Source: Holophagae bacterium
Lineage (GTDB): Bacteria > Acidobacteriota > Holophagae > Acanthopleuribacterales > Acanthopleuribacteraceae
Reading direction: 5' to 3'
Assembly: GCA_029263455.1 (NCBI GenBank)
Contig: JAJCXM010000019.1
Span: 236,698-300,697 of the forward strand
Length of the DNA stretch: 64,000 nt
The notes under the pieces were generated by a model, which was not told the DNA's origin, searched no databases, and worked only from the letters and a program-made list of their open reading frames with translations. Below, in pieces: positions 45,605 through 53,673 of the stretch (position 1 is the first letter of the stretch; each line of letters opens with the position of its first letter). A program made the position numbers and the translations under genes.

Positions 45605-45814
45605 GTGACGGATCATGTTTACAAACAAGTTGAACTGACAGGCTCATCGCCTGCTTCGATCGAAGACGCTATCCAACAAGCTGTATCGCGTGCGTCCAAA
45701 ACCGTTCGCAATATGCGTTGGTTAGAGGTGACTGGAATTCGAGCTCATATTGAAGAGGCAAATGTCTCTCATTATCAGGTATCGATGAAAATTGGATTCA
45801 CGCTAGACGACTGA
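45605..45814 (+). CDS. Dodecin
   Basis: 69 residues from a GTG preceded by GGAGGT. The sequence VYKQVELTGSSPASIEDAIQ, then ASKTVRNMRWLEVTGIRAHI and a closing YQVSMKIGFTLDD, is that of dodecins, small flavin- or CoA-binding proteins that form hollow 12-mers. Trp37-equivalent (MRWLEV) would stack on the flavin. It stores or buffers flavin in the cytosol. The lipoprotein gene follows 68 nt downstream, and the pair ends at a strong terminator. Confidence 0.93.
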   Translation: MTDHVYKQVELTGSSPASIEDAIQQAVSRASKTVRNMRWLEVTGIRAHIEEANVSHYQVSMKIGFTLDD

Positions 45815-45882
45815 ACGATCCGTCGACAGTGGTTGAAGCGATTCATATTTATTTTGTGTCTACTATCAAGGAGGGTTCTAAG

Positions 45883-46197
45883 ATGAACAAGCTAATGGCG
45901 GTGGTCGCCGCCTTATTTATGGTTTTTGCAGTCGCATGTGGATCAGGAGACAAAGCTGATCACAAAGCTCCTGCAGCGCCAGCGGCGTCAGCTCCGGCAA
46001 CTGATTCGTATGATGATGCCGCAGCTACCGCAGAAGAAACAACCGATGCCATGGGCGAAGTTGCAGAAGACGCTGCCGAAATGGTAGATGAAGCAGCTGG
46101 CGAAATGACAGATGCCATTGAAGGCGCAGCTGATGAAGCTGCCGAAATGGTTGACGACGCAGCTGAAGCCGTTGAAGAAGCAGACGACGACCACTAG
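45883..46197 (+). CDS. Small acidic alanine-rich lipoprotein
   Basis: 104 residues from the ATG at 45883, which has AAGGAGGG 7 nt upstream. The lipobox VFAVAC gives a lipidated Cys near residue 19. After a Pro/Ala linker (KAPAAPAASAPATDS) the chain is an Ala/Asp/Glu repeat: motifs such as AAEMVDEAAGEMTDAIEG and AAEMVDDAAEAVEEADDDH recur with a period of about 11-15. This should form a long, strongly negative amphipathic helix. It resembles coiled lipoproteins anchored in the outer or inner membrane, but no function is known. The composition makes database matches unreliable. Confidence 0.82.
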   Translation: MNKLMAVVAALFMVFAVACGSGDKADHKAPAAPAASAPATDSYDDAAATAEETTDAMGEVAEDAAEMVDEAAGEMTDAIEGAADEAAEMVDDAAEAVEEADDDH

Positions 46198-46222
46198 TCT
46201 CCCGCTTCTGAAAATAAAGAAG

Positions 46223-46249
46223 GGCGTGCTTAGGGCACGCCTTTTTTTT
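46223..46249 (+). terminator. Rho-independent terminator
   Basis: GGCGTGC (46223-46229) pairs with GCACGCC (46235-46241) around a TTAGG loop, followed by eight Ts (46242-46249). It lies 26 nt after the lipoprotein stop and ends the dodecin/lipoprotein region. Confidence 0.9.
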
Positions 46250-46334
46250 GTGAACATTGCGCTTTCCTCATGCTTCGCTCATGGTTTTGCAAGGCCCTTG
46301 ACTTAGTATCAACCCCAATACTTGGAGGGTTGAT

Positions 46335-47105
46335 ATGCACAAACAAACCGCGTCTTCTCAATGGCTTAGTTATTTTCGCGCCCATAAGTTGAGAGAACCG
46401 AGCTGGGAATCGACTGATTCCTTACCACTACCTATCGGTGCTATCGCGTCACTACACGATTTTCAGCGCGGCGAAAAGTCTGAAGGCCACCACTTCAGCA
46501 AACTTGCCGACAAATACGCCGAAGATAACCATGACCCGGCCTATGCGGCGAGTGTGCGCCACCTGATCCGCGAAGAGAACCACCACGCCTACTTGCTTGA
46601 ACGTTATTTGATCCAAAGTCAGCAGCAACCGGCAGAGGCCAGCGGACTTGACCAAATATTCCGCTTCTTAAGGCATGCGCTCAGTCTACAAGGCACCATT
46701 TCGGTGCTTGTTTCGGCAGAAATCCTGGCTCTCGTCTACTACTCTGCTTTAGAGCAAGCAACGTCGTGCCCGGCTCTAAAACGTCTCTGTGTCATCATCT
46801 ACGAAGACGAATTAGCCCATATCCGATTCCAAATGCAGCAACTGCACCGAATGAGGGTCAAGTCAAAACGACGAGGTGTCGCCGAGTTCTTGCATACAAC
46901 CCTCTACTTTGGCACGTCGCTGGCACTCTGGCTGCGTCACCACCGCTTCTTCCGTCACAACGGTCTGCCACTCTCAATCTACATGAACCGAGTCGGCAAA
47001 GTCTGGCAATGGGCTTCGCAACAAACTTCGAGCGCCTCAAGTACAGACCAAACAAACATCCCCAAAACAGCAAATTCGTCAGAAAAAGTGCGACTGCTAC
47101 TTTAG
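46335..47105 (+). CDS. Ferritin-like di-iron protein
   Basis: 256 residues; TGGAGGG precedes the ATG by 6 nt. The four-helix di-iron ligand set is complete: Glu50 (RGEKSEGHH), Glu81-x2-His84 (REENHHAYL), Glu129 (SAEILAL) and Glu159-x2-His162 (EDELAHIRF). This E / ExxH / E / ExxH pattern is that of the ferritin-like superfamily, which includes COQ7-type hydroxylases and rubrerythrins. A later segment (TSLALWLRHHRFFRHNGLPL) is basic and amphipathic and may touch the membrane. The reaction is unknown. A 75-nt piece of its 3' end (46911-46985) recurs at 50089-50163. Confidence 0.82.
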   Translation: MHKQTASSQWLSYFRAHKLREPSWESTDSLPLPIGAIASLHDFQRGEKSEGHHFSKLADKYAEDNHDPAYAASVRHLIREENHHAYLLERYLIQSQQQPAEASGLDQIFRFLRHALSLQGTISVLVSAEILALVYYSALEQATSCPALKRLCVIIYEDELAHIRFQMQQLHRMRVKSKRRGVAEFLHTTLYFGTSLALWLRHHRFFRHNGLPLSIYMNRVGKVWQWASQQTSSASSTDQTNIPKTANSSEKVRLLL

Positions 47106-47318
47106 ACCGATACCGCGCCCGGAAGCAGAGGACTTGTTAATGGGAATTCACGAAGACCCGTAACTAGAGCCTTAATTAGACTCGTCTCACGAGATTTGTC
47201 TTCTTTGTTATCGCATCGATCAGTTTCAGCAAGATTCGCCAAGCGGATCTAACGGCAGAACGCTATGCTTGAACCAACGACTGCGGCGTCGCGGCCCCAT
47301 TAACAAGAAGGAGCATCC

Positions 47319-47735
47319 ATGAGACAAGGATCCCCATACCTGATTTTTCCGGGCACCTGCCGGGAAGCCCTTGAAACCTACGCAATTTGGTTCGACGGGT
47401 CTGTCAAAAATGTGCAGACATTTGCGCAGTCACCGGTTCCGGTAGCCGAAGAGGACTCCAACCGCATATTCAACTCAGAGTTCCAAGCTGAAGGCGTCTC
47501 GTTCATGGCAAGCGACGACCTGCCCGACTACGCCACCGAACAGGGTTCCAACTTTTCGTTTTTGGTCCACTTTGACGACGCTGCTGATCAAACACGGATT
47601 TATGCCAAGATGATGGAAGCTGGAACCGCCATCATGCCGTTGCCTGACGACATTGTTGAGTCACGGTTCGGTATGGTTCGAGACCGGTTTGGGATTCAAT
47701 GGATGCTGAGCTACCAAAAGCCAGAACAAAAGTAG
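47319..47735 (+). CDS. VOC superfamily protein, PhnB-like
   Basis: 138 residues, with AAGGAG 5 nt before the ATG. The sequence SPYLIFPGTCREALETYAIW, then FNSEFQAEGVSFMASDDLPD and ESRFGMVRDRFGIQWMLSYQ, follows the PhnB-like ('3-demethylubiquinone methyltransferase') branch of the vicinal oxygen chelate fold. Members are dimers with varied roles; none is established for this type. The gap before it (47106-47318) shows nothing recognisable. Confidence 0.85.
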   Translation: MRQGSPYLIFPGTCREALETYAIWFDGSVKNVQTFAQSPVPVAEEDSNRIFNSEFQAEGVSFMASDDLPDYATEQGSNFSFLVHFDDAADQTRIYAKMMEAGTAIMPLPDDIVESRFGMVRDRFGIQWMLSYQKPEQK

Positions 47736-47813
47736 GGTTCAAATAACAAGAGATCTTGGTCATAGATCTCTATCGGCAGTGTAAGCTAGATTTGACCTAA
47801 TGAGGACTGGCCG

Positions 47814-48686
47814 TTGATTTCTGAATTCTGGCTGACGCGCGTTCATCGCGTCATGAACTATGTTCGCGACAACCCCGCCAATGATATGTGGTTAGAAGAT
47901 CTAGCTGCCGTTGCCCATTCATCACCGTACCATTTTCACCGCATCTTCAAGGCGGTGACCGGTGAGACCGTATCGGCCTTTGCCAGACGCGCCCGATTAG
48001 AGCGCGCTGCCTATCTCATGAAAGCACGACCTACTCGCGCCCTAAGCGATATCGCTCTTGAAGTTGGATACCCAGCTTTGGCCGAATTCTCGCGCGCCTT
48101 CAAACACCACTACGGTCTGCCTCCAAGTCAATGGAACCGGCGCACACACCTCAACCAGGTACCCCAAGCAGTCATGCAAATTGAGCGCGAAAACAGTCCG
48201 TCTTTTCAAGTAGAAATCCGGACTCATGAGCCCTCGTACTTGATTTATGTGCGGATGAAAACTTGGTTTCAGGTGGAAGTCCTAAAAGTTGGCTATAAGA
48301 GATTGACTGAATTTCTATCGATGAATGGCGTCGACTGGCGCAATTGCCCCTTGGTGGGCATGAGTTGGGACCACTACGAAACCACCCCGCTTGAATCGGT
48401 GCACTACGATTTAGGATTCGTTTTGACCCAACCACTGGAAGCCAACTCGCCGTTCAGCAGCTACCAACTCCCAGCCTTTCAAGCAGTCCATGCGCATTGC
48501 AGTGGGGGCCTGCAAGTGGTCGCGCAAGCCTGGAACCATTTGTATAACAACTGGTTTCCGGCCAGTCGCTTTGAACCCAGAGACCTGCCTGCAATGAAGT
48601 GGTTTCGGCAGCGGCCCGACCAAATCGGCTGGCACCATTGGGACTTGGATTGCGTCATCGCGCTATCCGAATGCACAGCCCCCTAA
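47814..48686 (+). CDS. AraC-family regulator with GyrI-like effector domain
   Basis: 290 residues from a TTG that follows GAGGA. The DNA-binding domain is N-terminal (residues ~8-106): WLEDLAAVAHSSPYHFHRIF for the first helix-turn-helix and LSDIALEVGYPALAEFSRAF for the second. The C-terminal ~150 residues form a GyrI-like (SHS2) domain, YLIYVRMKTWFQ ... HYDLGFVLTQPLE ... FQAVHAHCSGG, which binds small aromatic or cationic compounds in Rob/SbmC/BmrR relatives. The adjacent VOC gene, 78 nt upstream, is a candidate target or partner. The last 174 nt are duplicated, with mutations, at 51373-51546. Confidence 0.9.
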   Translation: MISEFWLTRVHRVMNYVRDNPANDMWLEDLAAVAHSSPYHFHRIFKAVTGETVSAFARRARLERAAYLMKARPTRALSDIALEVGYPALAEFSRAFKHHYGLPPSQWNRRTHLNQVPQAVMQIERENSPSFQVEIRTHEPSYLIYVRMKTWFQVEVLKVGYKRLTEFLSMNGVDWRNCPLVGMSWDHYETTPLESVHYDLGFVLTQPLEANSPFSSYQLPAFQAVHAHCSGGLQVVAQAWNHLYNNWFPASRFEPRDLPAMKWFRQRPDQIGWHHWDLDCVIALSECTAP

Positions 48687-48942
48687 AGGCAAGCACCTTA
48701 CCCGACGGTAACGATCAATTAATGAGAGAACCTTAGTTCGCTTTGTGACCCATGCATGCATCGACATCACGTTTGGAACGAGATTGAACACGCGGGAGAG
48801 TTCCCATTGGCAACTGTTTCGAAAACGCTATGGATCTGGGCGCGCAAACAATTGAAGGTCCAGATATCGCCGCGGCGCGGTGATCCAATGCGGGTGTTTC
48901 CGTCGTATTAGATGGAATAAATCAGTAGGATGGAAGGTTGCT
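48687..48942. other. Intergenic region, partly duplicated downstream
   Basis: The first ~75 nt (48687-48760) recur at 51547-51620 together with the AraC 3' end. From about 48834 to the start of the secreted gene the sequence recurs at about 50180-50288. No independent gene is visible. Confidence 0.6.
48866..48884. promoter_or_regulatory. GC-rich dyad, copy 1
   Basis: A 9-1-9 inverted repeat with one mismatch (ATCGCCGCG-G-CGCGGTGAT), 58 nt before the secreted gene at 48943. The equivalent element before the paralog is perfect. Confidence 0.4.
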
Positions 48943-49722
48943 ATGCTTCGTACAATATCATCTAGTTTGCTCACGCATGATTCATCATTTCGTGATCGTT
49001 GGATAGTCGGCTTGATTCTGGGTTTTGCTCTGATCTGCCCCGCTTGGACCCAGGTGGTGGTGGGTCCGGCCAATCAAGACTGGGCCAGTGTCGACAGCCC
49101 TGTTCAGATTCCCGCGGCTCTTTACGACTACCGAATCTCGTTTGATCCTTTTTCCGACTCCAGCGTGCCAGCCGCTTACCGCGCATCGCGAGTCAGGGTC
49201 GATTTGGGATCAGCCACCGTGTCGACCGCCGGAACCGTGAACGTGACGCTCTCGAAGCAGTCGCCGTCGATGATCACCACGATTCGCGTTGAAGTTTGGG
49301 ATACTCGAAATGGCCAAGCCCATGGTGTACGCCTCTTCTATTTTTATCGAAATAATCCTTTAATCACCATGGCTGAGCCGATGGAATCCTGGGGCAGCGT
49401 CAATCGGTTTTTCACTAACGTCGTCACCAGCCATGCCTACTACAGCCGCGCCGATGGCAGTCTCGTTTACATCATCAATCGCAACCCAGTGGTCCTCGAT
49501 TATGAAATCGTATCGCAACCGGGGCCCGTCTCAGTGTTTTCCAAGCAATGTGATCCCTATTACTCGCTTAGGAACTGTAAAACATTGCTAATCTACCCGC
49601 AAGCAACTGGTGATTACGTCATTCGCTTTAGGTTGAAGAACAATCATCCCAGCACCCCCAACAGTGAAGGTTATTGGATTACCTGGACGCATCACGTCAG
49701 GCCTTACCAGCCTCCATATTGA
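48943..49722 (+). CDS. Secreted protein of unknown function, tandem paralog 1
   Basis: 259 residues from the ATG at 48943, chosen for GGAAGG 6 nt upstream and because its position matches the paralog. The signal region is long (RWIVGLILGFALICPAWT|Q). The mature part starts QVVVGPANQDWASVDSPVQI and continues with FDPFSDSSVPAAYRASRVRV, TTIRVEVWDTRNGQAHGVRL, TSHAYYSRADGSLVYIINRN and GYWITWTHHVRPYQPPY. I recognise no family. It looks all-beta. The gene at 50289 encodes a close copy. Confidence 0.78.
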   Translation: MLRTISSSLLTHDSSFRDRWIVGLILGFALICPAWTQVVVGPANQDWASVDSPVQIPAALYDYRISFDPFSDSSVPAAYRASRVRVDLGSATVSTAGTVNVTLSKQSPSMITTIRVEVWDTRNGQAHGVRLFYFYRNNPLITMAEPMESWGSVNRFFTNVVTSHAYYSRADGSLVYIINRNPVVLDYEIVSQPGPVSVFSKQCDPYYSLRNCKTLLIYPQATGDYVIRFRLKNNHPSTPNSEGYWITWTHHVRPYQPPY

Positions 49723-49841
49723 GCCTAGCCAGACGTCAGTTACGGGTTCCGGATCAATGGGAACATCAAAAATATTATCGGGAAATTACAGGGAGTCTGA
49801 TTTTGTTCATAGCCAGCCAACATGTTGGGGGTGACAAAGGT

Positions 49842-50018
49842 CCTACTCCATTGGATGTGGTTAACATTCAAATAAAGGGATACAACGAACACAATTTTGA
49901 GGCCTTCCTCTATCAATACTCAGACAAGATTGAAAACTTCAATTTTCCAAACACGTCATAAGGCGAAGACCATCTACGTAAGATTTTTGAGCTATGTTCA
50001 AGAAGAGACTGGTGCTGG
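49842..50018 (+). pseudogene. Broken SnoaL/NTF2-like gene fragment
   Basis: One frame reads PLDVVNIQIKGYNEHNFEAF, then LYQYSDKIENFNFPNTS, an in-frame TAA (49959-49961), and GEDHLRKIFELCSRRDW. This tracks the N-terminal half of NTF2/SnoaL-like proteins (VVxxQLxAYNxxDxxxFxxxYxDDxxxxxFP ... GxxxLRxxF). The rest of the domain is missing and no start with a ribosome site is present. Confidence 0.45.
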
Positions 50019-50088
50019 TCAATATTCGTACCCAAATTACCAAGGATGGCTACGTTTAACCAAGTTCTGTCATGCGATCCTCTCCTTT

Positions 50089-50163
50089 TGCACATCGCTG
50101 GCGCTCTGGCTACGTCTTCAACGGTTCTTCCGTCACAACGGCGAGCCACTCTCAATCTACATG
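50089..50163 (+). repeat. 75-nt scrap of the ferritin-like gene
   Basis: Ungapped copy of 46911-46985 with about 64 of 75 bases identical. Translated in the matching frame it gives TSLALWLRLQRFFRHNGEPL, against TSLALWLRHHRFFRHNGLPL in the intact gene. A stop follows two codons later. It lies 125 nt before paralog 2. Confidence 0.8.
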
Positions 50164-50211
50164 TACTGAAGGCACGCGGAGCTGGGCCCGCGCCCAACGG
50201 AAGATCCGGAT

Positions 50212-50230
50212 ATCACCGCGGCGCGGTGAT
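50212..50230. promoter_or_regulatory. GC-rich perfect dyad, copy 2
   Basis: ATCACCGCG-G-CGCGGTGAT is a perfect 9-1-9 inverted repeat, 58 nt before the paralog start at 50289, exactly as in copy 1 (offset 1346 for both dyad and gene). Confidence 0.5.
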
Positions 50231-50288
50231 CCAAAGCGGGAGTCTCCTCCGTAATACATGAAATCACTCATTAAGATGGAAGGCCGCC

Positions 50289-51065
50289 ATGCTTGGTACA
50301 GTCTCAATTCGCTTGTTCACTCGTGGATCATCATTTAGTAGCCGTTGGATCGTCGGCTTGATTCTGGGTTTCGCATTAGCTTGCCCCGTTTGGGCCCAGG
50401 TGGTGGTGGGTCCGGCCGATCAAGACTGGGCCAATGTCGACAACCCCGTTCAGATTCCCGCGGAGATTTACGATCACAGGATCTCATTTGATCCTTTTAC
50501 CGACTCTAACGTGCCGGCCGCTTACCACGCATCTCGAGTAAGGGTCGATTTGGGGCAAGCCACCGTGTCGACCGCCGGGTCCGTGACCGTATCGCTCTCG
50601 AAGCAGTCGGCCACGTTGATCACCACGATTCGCGTTGAGGTTTGGGACACTCGAAATGCCCAAGCACGCGGCGTGCGTCTCTTCTATTTTTATCGGAACA
50701 ATCCAATGATCACCATGACTGAGCCGATGGAAACCTGGGGCACAGTCAATAAGTTTTTTATCAATCCCGTCACCAGCCATGCCTACTACAGTCGCGCCGA
50801 TGACAGTTTCGTTTACATCATCAATCGCAATCCTGTGGTCTTCGAACATGAGATCGTCTCGCAACCGGGCAGCGCCTATGTGTATGGATGGCAATGTGGG
50901 CTCCTGTTGTCTTTCTCGTGTAAGTCATTGAAAATCTTACCGCAAGCCGTTGGTGACTACGTGATTCGGTTCAGGTTGATGAACGAACATTACACCACCC
51001 CCGACAGTGAGGGTTATTGGATTACCTGGACGCATCACGTCACGCCGTACCAGCCTCCCTATTGA
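50289..51065 (+). CDS. Secreted protein of unknown function, tandem paralog 2
   Basis: 258 residues; GGAAGG precedes the ATG. Closely similar to the protein at 48943: RWIVGLILGFALACPVWA|Q, QVVVGPADQDWANVDNPVQI, FDPFTDSNVPAAYHASRVRV, TTIRVEVWDTRNAQARGVRL and GYWITWTHHVTPYQPPY. The two differ most near the Cys-containing loop before the last 50 residues (GWQCGLLLSFSCKSLK here, KQCDPYYSLRNCKTLL there), where two Cys are kept and may form a disulfide. The even spacing of changes and the absence of stops suggest both copies are under selection. Confidence 0.8.
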   Translation: MLGTVSIRLFTRGSSFSSRWIVGLILGFALACPVWAQVVVGPADQDWANVDNPVQIPAEIYDHRISFDPFTDSNVPAAYHASRVRVDLGQATVSTAGSVTVSLSKQSATLITTIRVEVWDTRNAQARGVRLFYFYRNNPMITMTEPMETWGTVNKFFINPVTSHAYYSRADDSFVYIINRNPVVFEHEIVSQPGSAYVYGWQCGLLLSFSCKSLKILPQAVGDYVIRFRLMNEHYTTPDSEGYWITWTHHVTPYQPPY

Positions 51066-51670
51066 GCCTAGCCTCTCGTGTGATTTGGGTTCCGATCTAT
51101 CGGGACTGGAAATACTACAGTGACACGGGTATGAACGCCCATGTCAAGTGCTGTGTGCAGGGGTGGTTAGCTCAAAAACGACACTACCGCGACATGGCAG
51201 GTTTAAAAGTTGGTAGTACCTAATTCAAATAGTTCAGGGACCCACATTATTCCTATCTAATCAGTCTGTGAAGAACAGAATCATCGGGTCGCTGAAGGGA
51301 AAGCCACCGCAAAAACTTGATCCTTGTATTCAATCAAAGAGTCTTGCTCCATGCCTGTGACCCGCTAAACCTCAAGTGGTCGTGGAAGCTTGGGACCAAT
51401 TATTCAACAACTGGTTTCCGGCCAGCCGCTAAAAGCCCCGACACCTACCAGCGATGAAGTGGTTTCGGCAGCGGCCCGACCAAATCGGCTGGCACCATTG
51501 GGACCTGGATTGCGTCATCGCGCTATCCGAATGCACAGCCCCCTAAAGGCAAGCACCTTACCCGACGGTTGGGACCCATTAATGAGAGAACGATTGTGCG
51601 CTTTGTGTTCCATGCACCGTTTATTTACACGTAGCAACAAGGTCAAGGTGATTTCGTCGAGGTGGCAAGT
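51066..51670. other. Spacer holding an AraC-gene scrap
   Basis: The first ~50 nt resemble the sequence after paralog 1. 51120-51372 shows nothing recognisable. 51373-51620 is the AraC 3' duplicate. The last 50 nt lead to the YCF48-like gene. Confidence 0.6.
51373..51620 (+). pseudogene. Duplicated 3' end of the AraC-family gene plus downstream DNA
   Basis: Ungapped match to 48513-48760 (constant offset 2860), nearly identical over 51448-51568. The coding part corresponds to the last ~58 residues of the GyrI-like domain. It has lost its frame function: TTT GAA after SR in the parent is TAA AAG here, giving a stop at about 51430. No start codon or ribosome site is associated. Confidence 0.88.
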
Positions 51671-53485
51671 TTGAAAAAGTTCGTTCTCATGATAATGGCG
51701 ATCTGGGTTAGCCCAATATGGGCACAATTTGAATGTGAGTGGCTCTGGCGCTTTCCGTCACCCCACGGAAACACACTCCAAGCGGTCACATTCAGTGCCA
51801 CCCAAACCGTTGCGGTAGGCGACTTCGGCATGATCCAATCGAGCCCCGACCTCGTTCAATGGACATACCACGACAGCGGTGTCGACACGGATTTACGTGG
51901 CGTGGCATACGGCAACGGAACCTATGTCGCGGTGGGCCAAAGTGGGGTCGCCACCGTCAGCACCAACCTGATTGACTGGTCAGTTGCAAACACTGGCACC
52001 GGCAGCTACCTGTACGGCGTCGCCTATATGACAGGCTTTGGTTTTGTTGCGGTAGGATCGGGCGGAACCACCATCAGCAGTCCTGATGGTGTCACCTGGA
52101 CGCCCCAGAACAGTCAAACCACCAGCCATTTGCAAATGATTCGATATCTGGGTGGTGAGTTACTGAGCGTCGGACAAAATGGCGTGTTCCGGTCCAGCGT
52201 CGACGGCATTAACTGGAATATCCATACCACGGGCATCACGCAAACACTGGTGGACGTAAGTTATGACGGGGCGGTATGGGTATTGATGGCACAAAACAGC
52301 AACACCGTCCTTTCCACCTCAGATAAGGTGGTATTCACTCCTGGCTTCATCGCGCTCCTTTCTGTGTCCGGCCTAACATCTGATAGTTCCAAATTCCTGG
52401 CCTGTGGCCAGAACGGCAGCGTCGTGGAAAGTCTAGACGGCGGTCTAACCTGGGTCAATTCCCTGAATATCGGTACAGGAGCCGGCCCCACTTTGCTCGA
52501 TATCTACTACGACGGCTCACAATGGGTGACAGTGGGAGCATCGGGAGTGGTAGCTTCAAGTTTGGACACCACTTCATGGACGCTCGTTGGAGCAGGTCCA
52601 TACCAACCGTTCTGGGATGCGGGATACGTGAATGGCATCTACTTTGCCCTCGGTTGGGGCGGGCTGCTGGCGACCAGCGCCGATGCCACCGTGTGGAGTC
52701 AAGTGACCACCGGCACCAGTCAGTCTCTGTTGGACGTGGGCTATGGCGATGGGCTTTACGTGATCCCCGGGACAACAAACATATTAACCAGCACCGACAC
52801 CAACACTTGGACACAACGCAGCAATCCATCGGGTTCAGCGGTTCGCGGCGTTGCTTTTGACGGTTTGGGTTGGGCGGCCGTTGGCGATAATGGGTCGGTG
52901 ATGACCAGTTCAGATGGCATCAACTGGAACCTTCAGACCTCTGGAACCAGCGAGGACTTCTACGATGTGGTCTGGGCTTTGAACCGTTTCTGGGCGCTTG
53001 GTGAAAATGGCGTCTTCGCTTCAAGTCCTACTGGCCAGTTTTGGACCCTGCATAATTCGTTCAGTAACACCATGAATCACATTGGCTATTACGACGGACA
53101 ACTCATGGCCTGCGGCTATGACGGTCTAATTACGCACAGCTTGGACGGCTCAATCTGGGTTCCTGAAACCACTCCGTTTTCGGTTCAACTCCAGGACATA
53201 GCCTTTCGCGACGGCCGCTACGTCGCTGTGGCAAATGGTGCCAACGTTTGGTCGCGAGGCGCCAGCCCCGTATGGACCCCAATGCCGATCCGATTCGACG
53301 ACCATCTCTACGGTGTCATCATTGCCAACGATCAAATCGTGGTGGCTGGTCGCGGTGGCACACTGATGTCTAACTATGAAACCAACATTCAGTTTCTCGT
53401 GCAACAATGGGGTCAAACCACGACCGTGCTTGACCTAGCCCTGGCCATCAACGAATGCGTGACGGGCGTTTTTGGTAAGCTGTAA
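51671..53485 (+). CDS. Secreted YCF48/BNR-like repeat protein
   Basis: About 604 residues from a TTG at 51671; GAGGTGG stands 5 nt upstream and the product starts with a signal peptide (MKKFVLMIMAIWVSPIWA|QF). A GTG three codons earlier overlaps the ribosome site. The mature chain is about 12 repeats of ~42 residues, each like LRGVAYGNGTYVAVGQSGVA followed by SxDxxxW. Examples are VAYMTGFGFVAVGSGGTTIS and VAFDGLGWAAVGDNGSVMTS. This is the sialidase-like / YCF48 propeller type; two seven-bladed rings would fit. Likely role: cell-surface or periplasmic binding. No catalytic Asp box was assigned. It is preceded by the AraC scrap. Confidence 0.82.
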   Translation: MKKFVLMIMAIWVSPIWAQFECEWLWRFPSPHGNTLQAVTFSATQTVAVGDFGMIQSSPDLVQWTYHDSGVDTDLRGVAYGNGTYVAVGQSGVATVSTNLIDWSVANTGTGSYLYGVAYMTGFGFVAVGSGGTTISSPDGVTWTPQNSQTTSHLQMIRYLGGELLSVGQNGVFRSSVDGINWNIHTTGITQTLVDVSYDGAVWVLMAQNSNTVLSTSDKVVFTPGFIALLSVSGLTSDSSKFLACGQNGSVVESLDGGLTWVNSLNIGTGAGPTLLDIYYDGSQWVTVGASGVVASSLDTTSWTLVGAGPYQPFWDAGYVNGIYFALGWGGLLATSADATVWSQVTTGTSQSLLDVGYGDGLYVIPGTTNILTSTDTNTWTQRSNPSGSAVRGVAFDGLGWAAVGDNGSVMTSSDGINWNLQTSGTSEDFYDVVWALNRFWALGENGVFASSPTGQFWTLHNSFSNTMNHIGYYDGQLMACGYDGLITHSLDGSIWVPETTPFSVQLQDIAFRDGRYVAVANGANVWSRGASPVWTPMPIRFDDHLYGVIIANDQIVVAGRGGTLMSNYETNIQFLVQQWGQTTTVLDLALAINECVTGVFGKL

Positions 53486-53673
53486 CGATTCTTGCGTTGC
53501 AATAGGGGACTGGTCTGCTAATACTTGGCAACTAGAGTCCTGAGGCGGTGACTTCAAGAATGTCGTTGTTGATCACAAGGTCGACCCGATTAATTCGAGC
53601 CTCATAGCCTCGATCAGCGATTGTCACTCAATAGGGTCGCTATTGCATTGAACAGCGATTCAGAATCATCCTC
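53486..53673. other. Convergent intergenic gap
   Basis: Between the YCF48-like gene and nhaR. No gene and no clear terminator hairpin seen. Confidence 0.4.

Larger units (their letters stand above)
49723..50288. other. Patchwork spacer between tandem paralogs
   Basis: It contains, in order, a short region similar to the tail after paralog 2 (49727-49790), a broken SnoaL-like segment, a 75-nt scrap of the ferritin-like gene, and the duplicated leader of paralog 2. No intact gene is visible. Confidence 0.65.

Noticed and set aside
46223..46249. CRISPR-like or insertion-sequence inverted repeat
   Set aside because: It is a single stem with a T8 tail, a normal terminator; no repeated spacer pattern or transposase is present in the window.
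48834..51620. Insertion sequence or transposon as the cause of the duplications
   Set aside because: No transposase, terminal inverted repeats or target-site duplications were seen; the constant offsets fit plain segment duplication.
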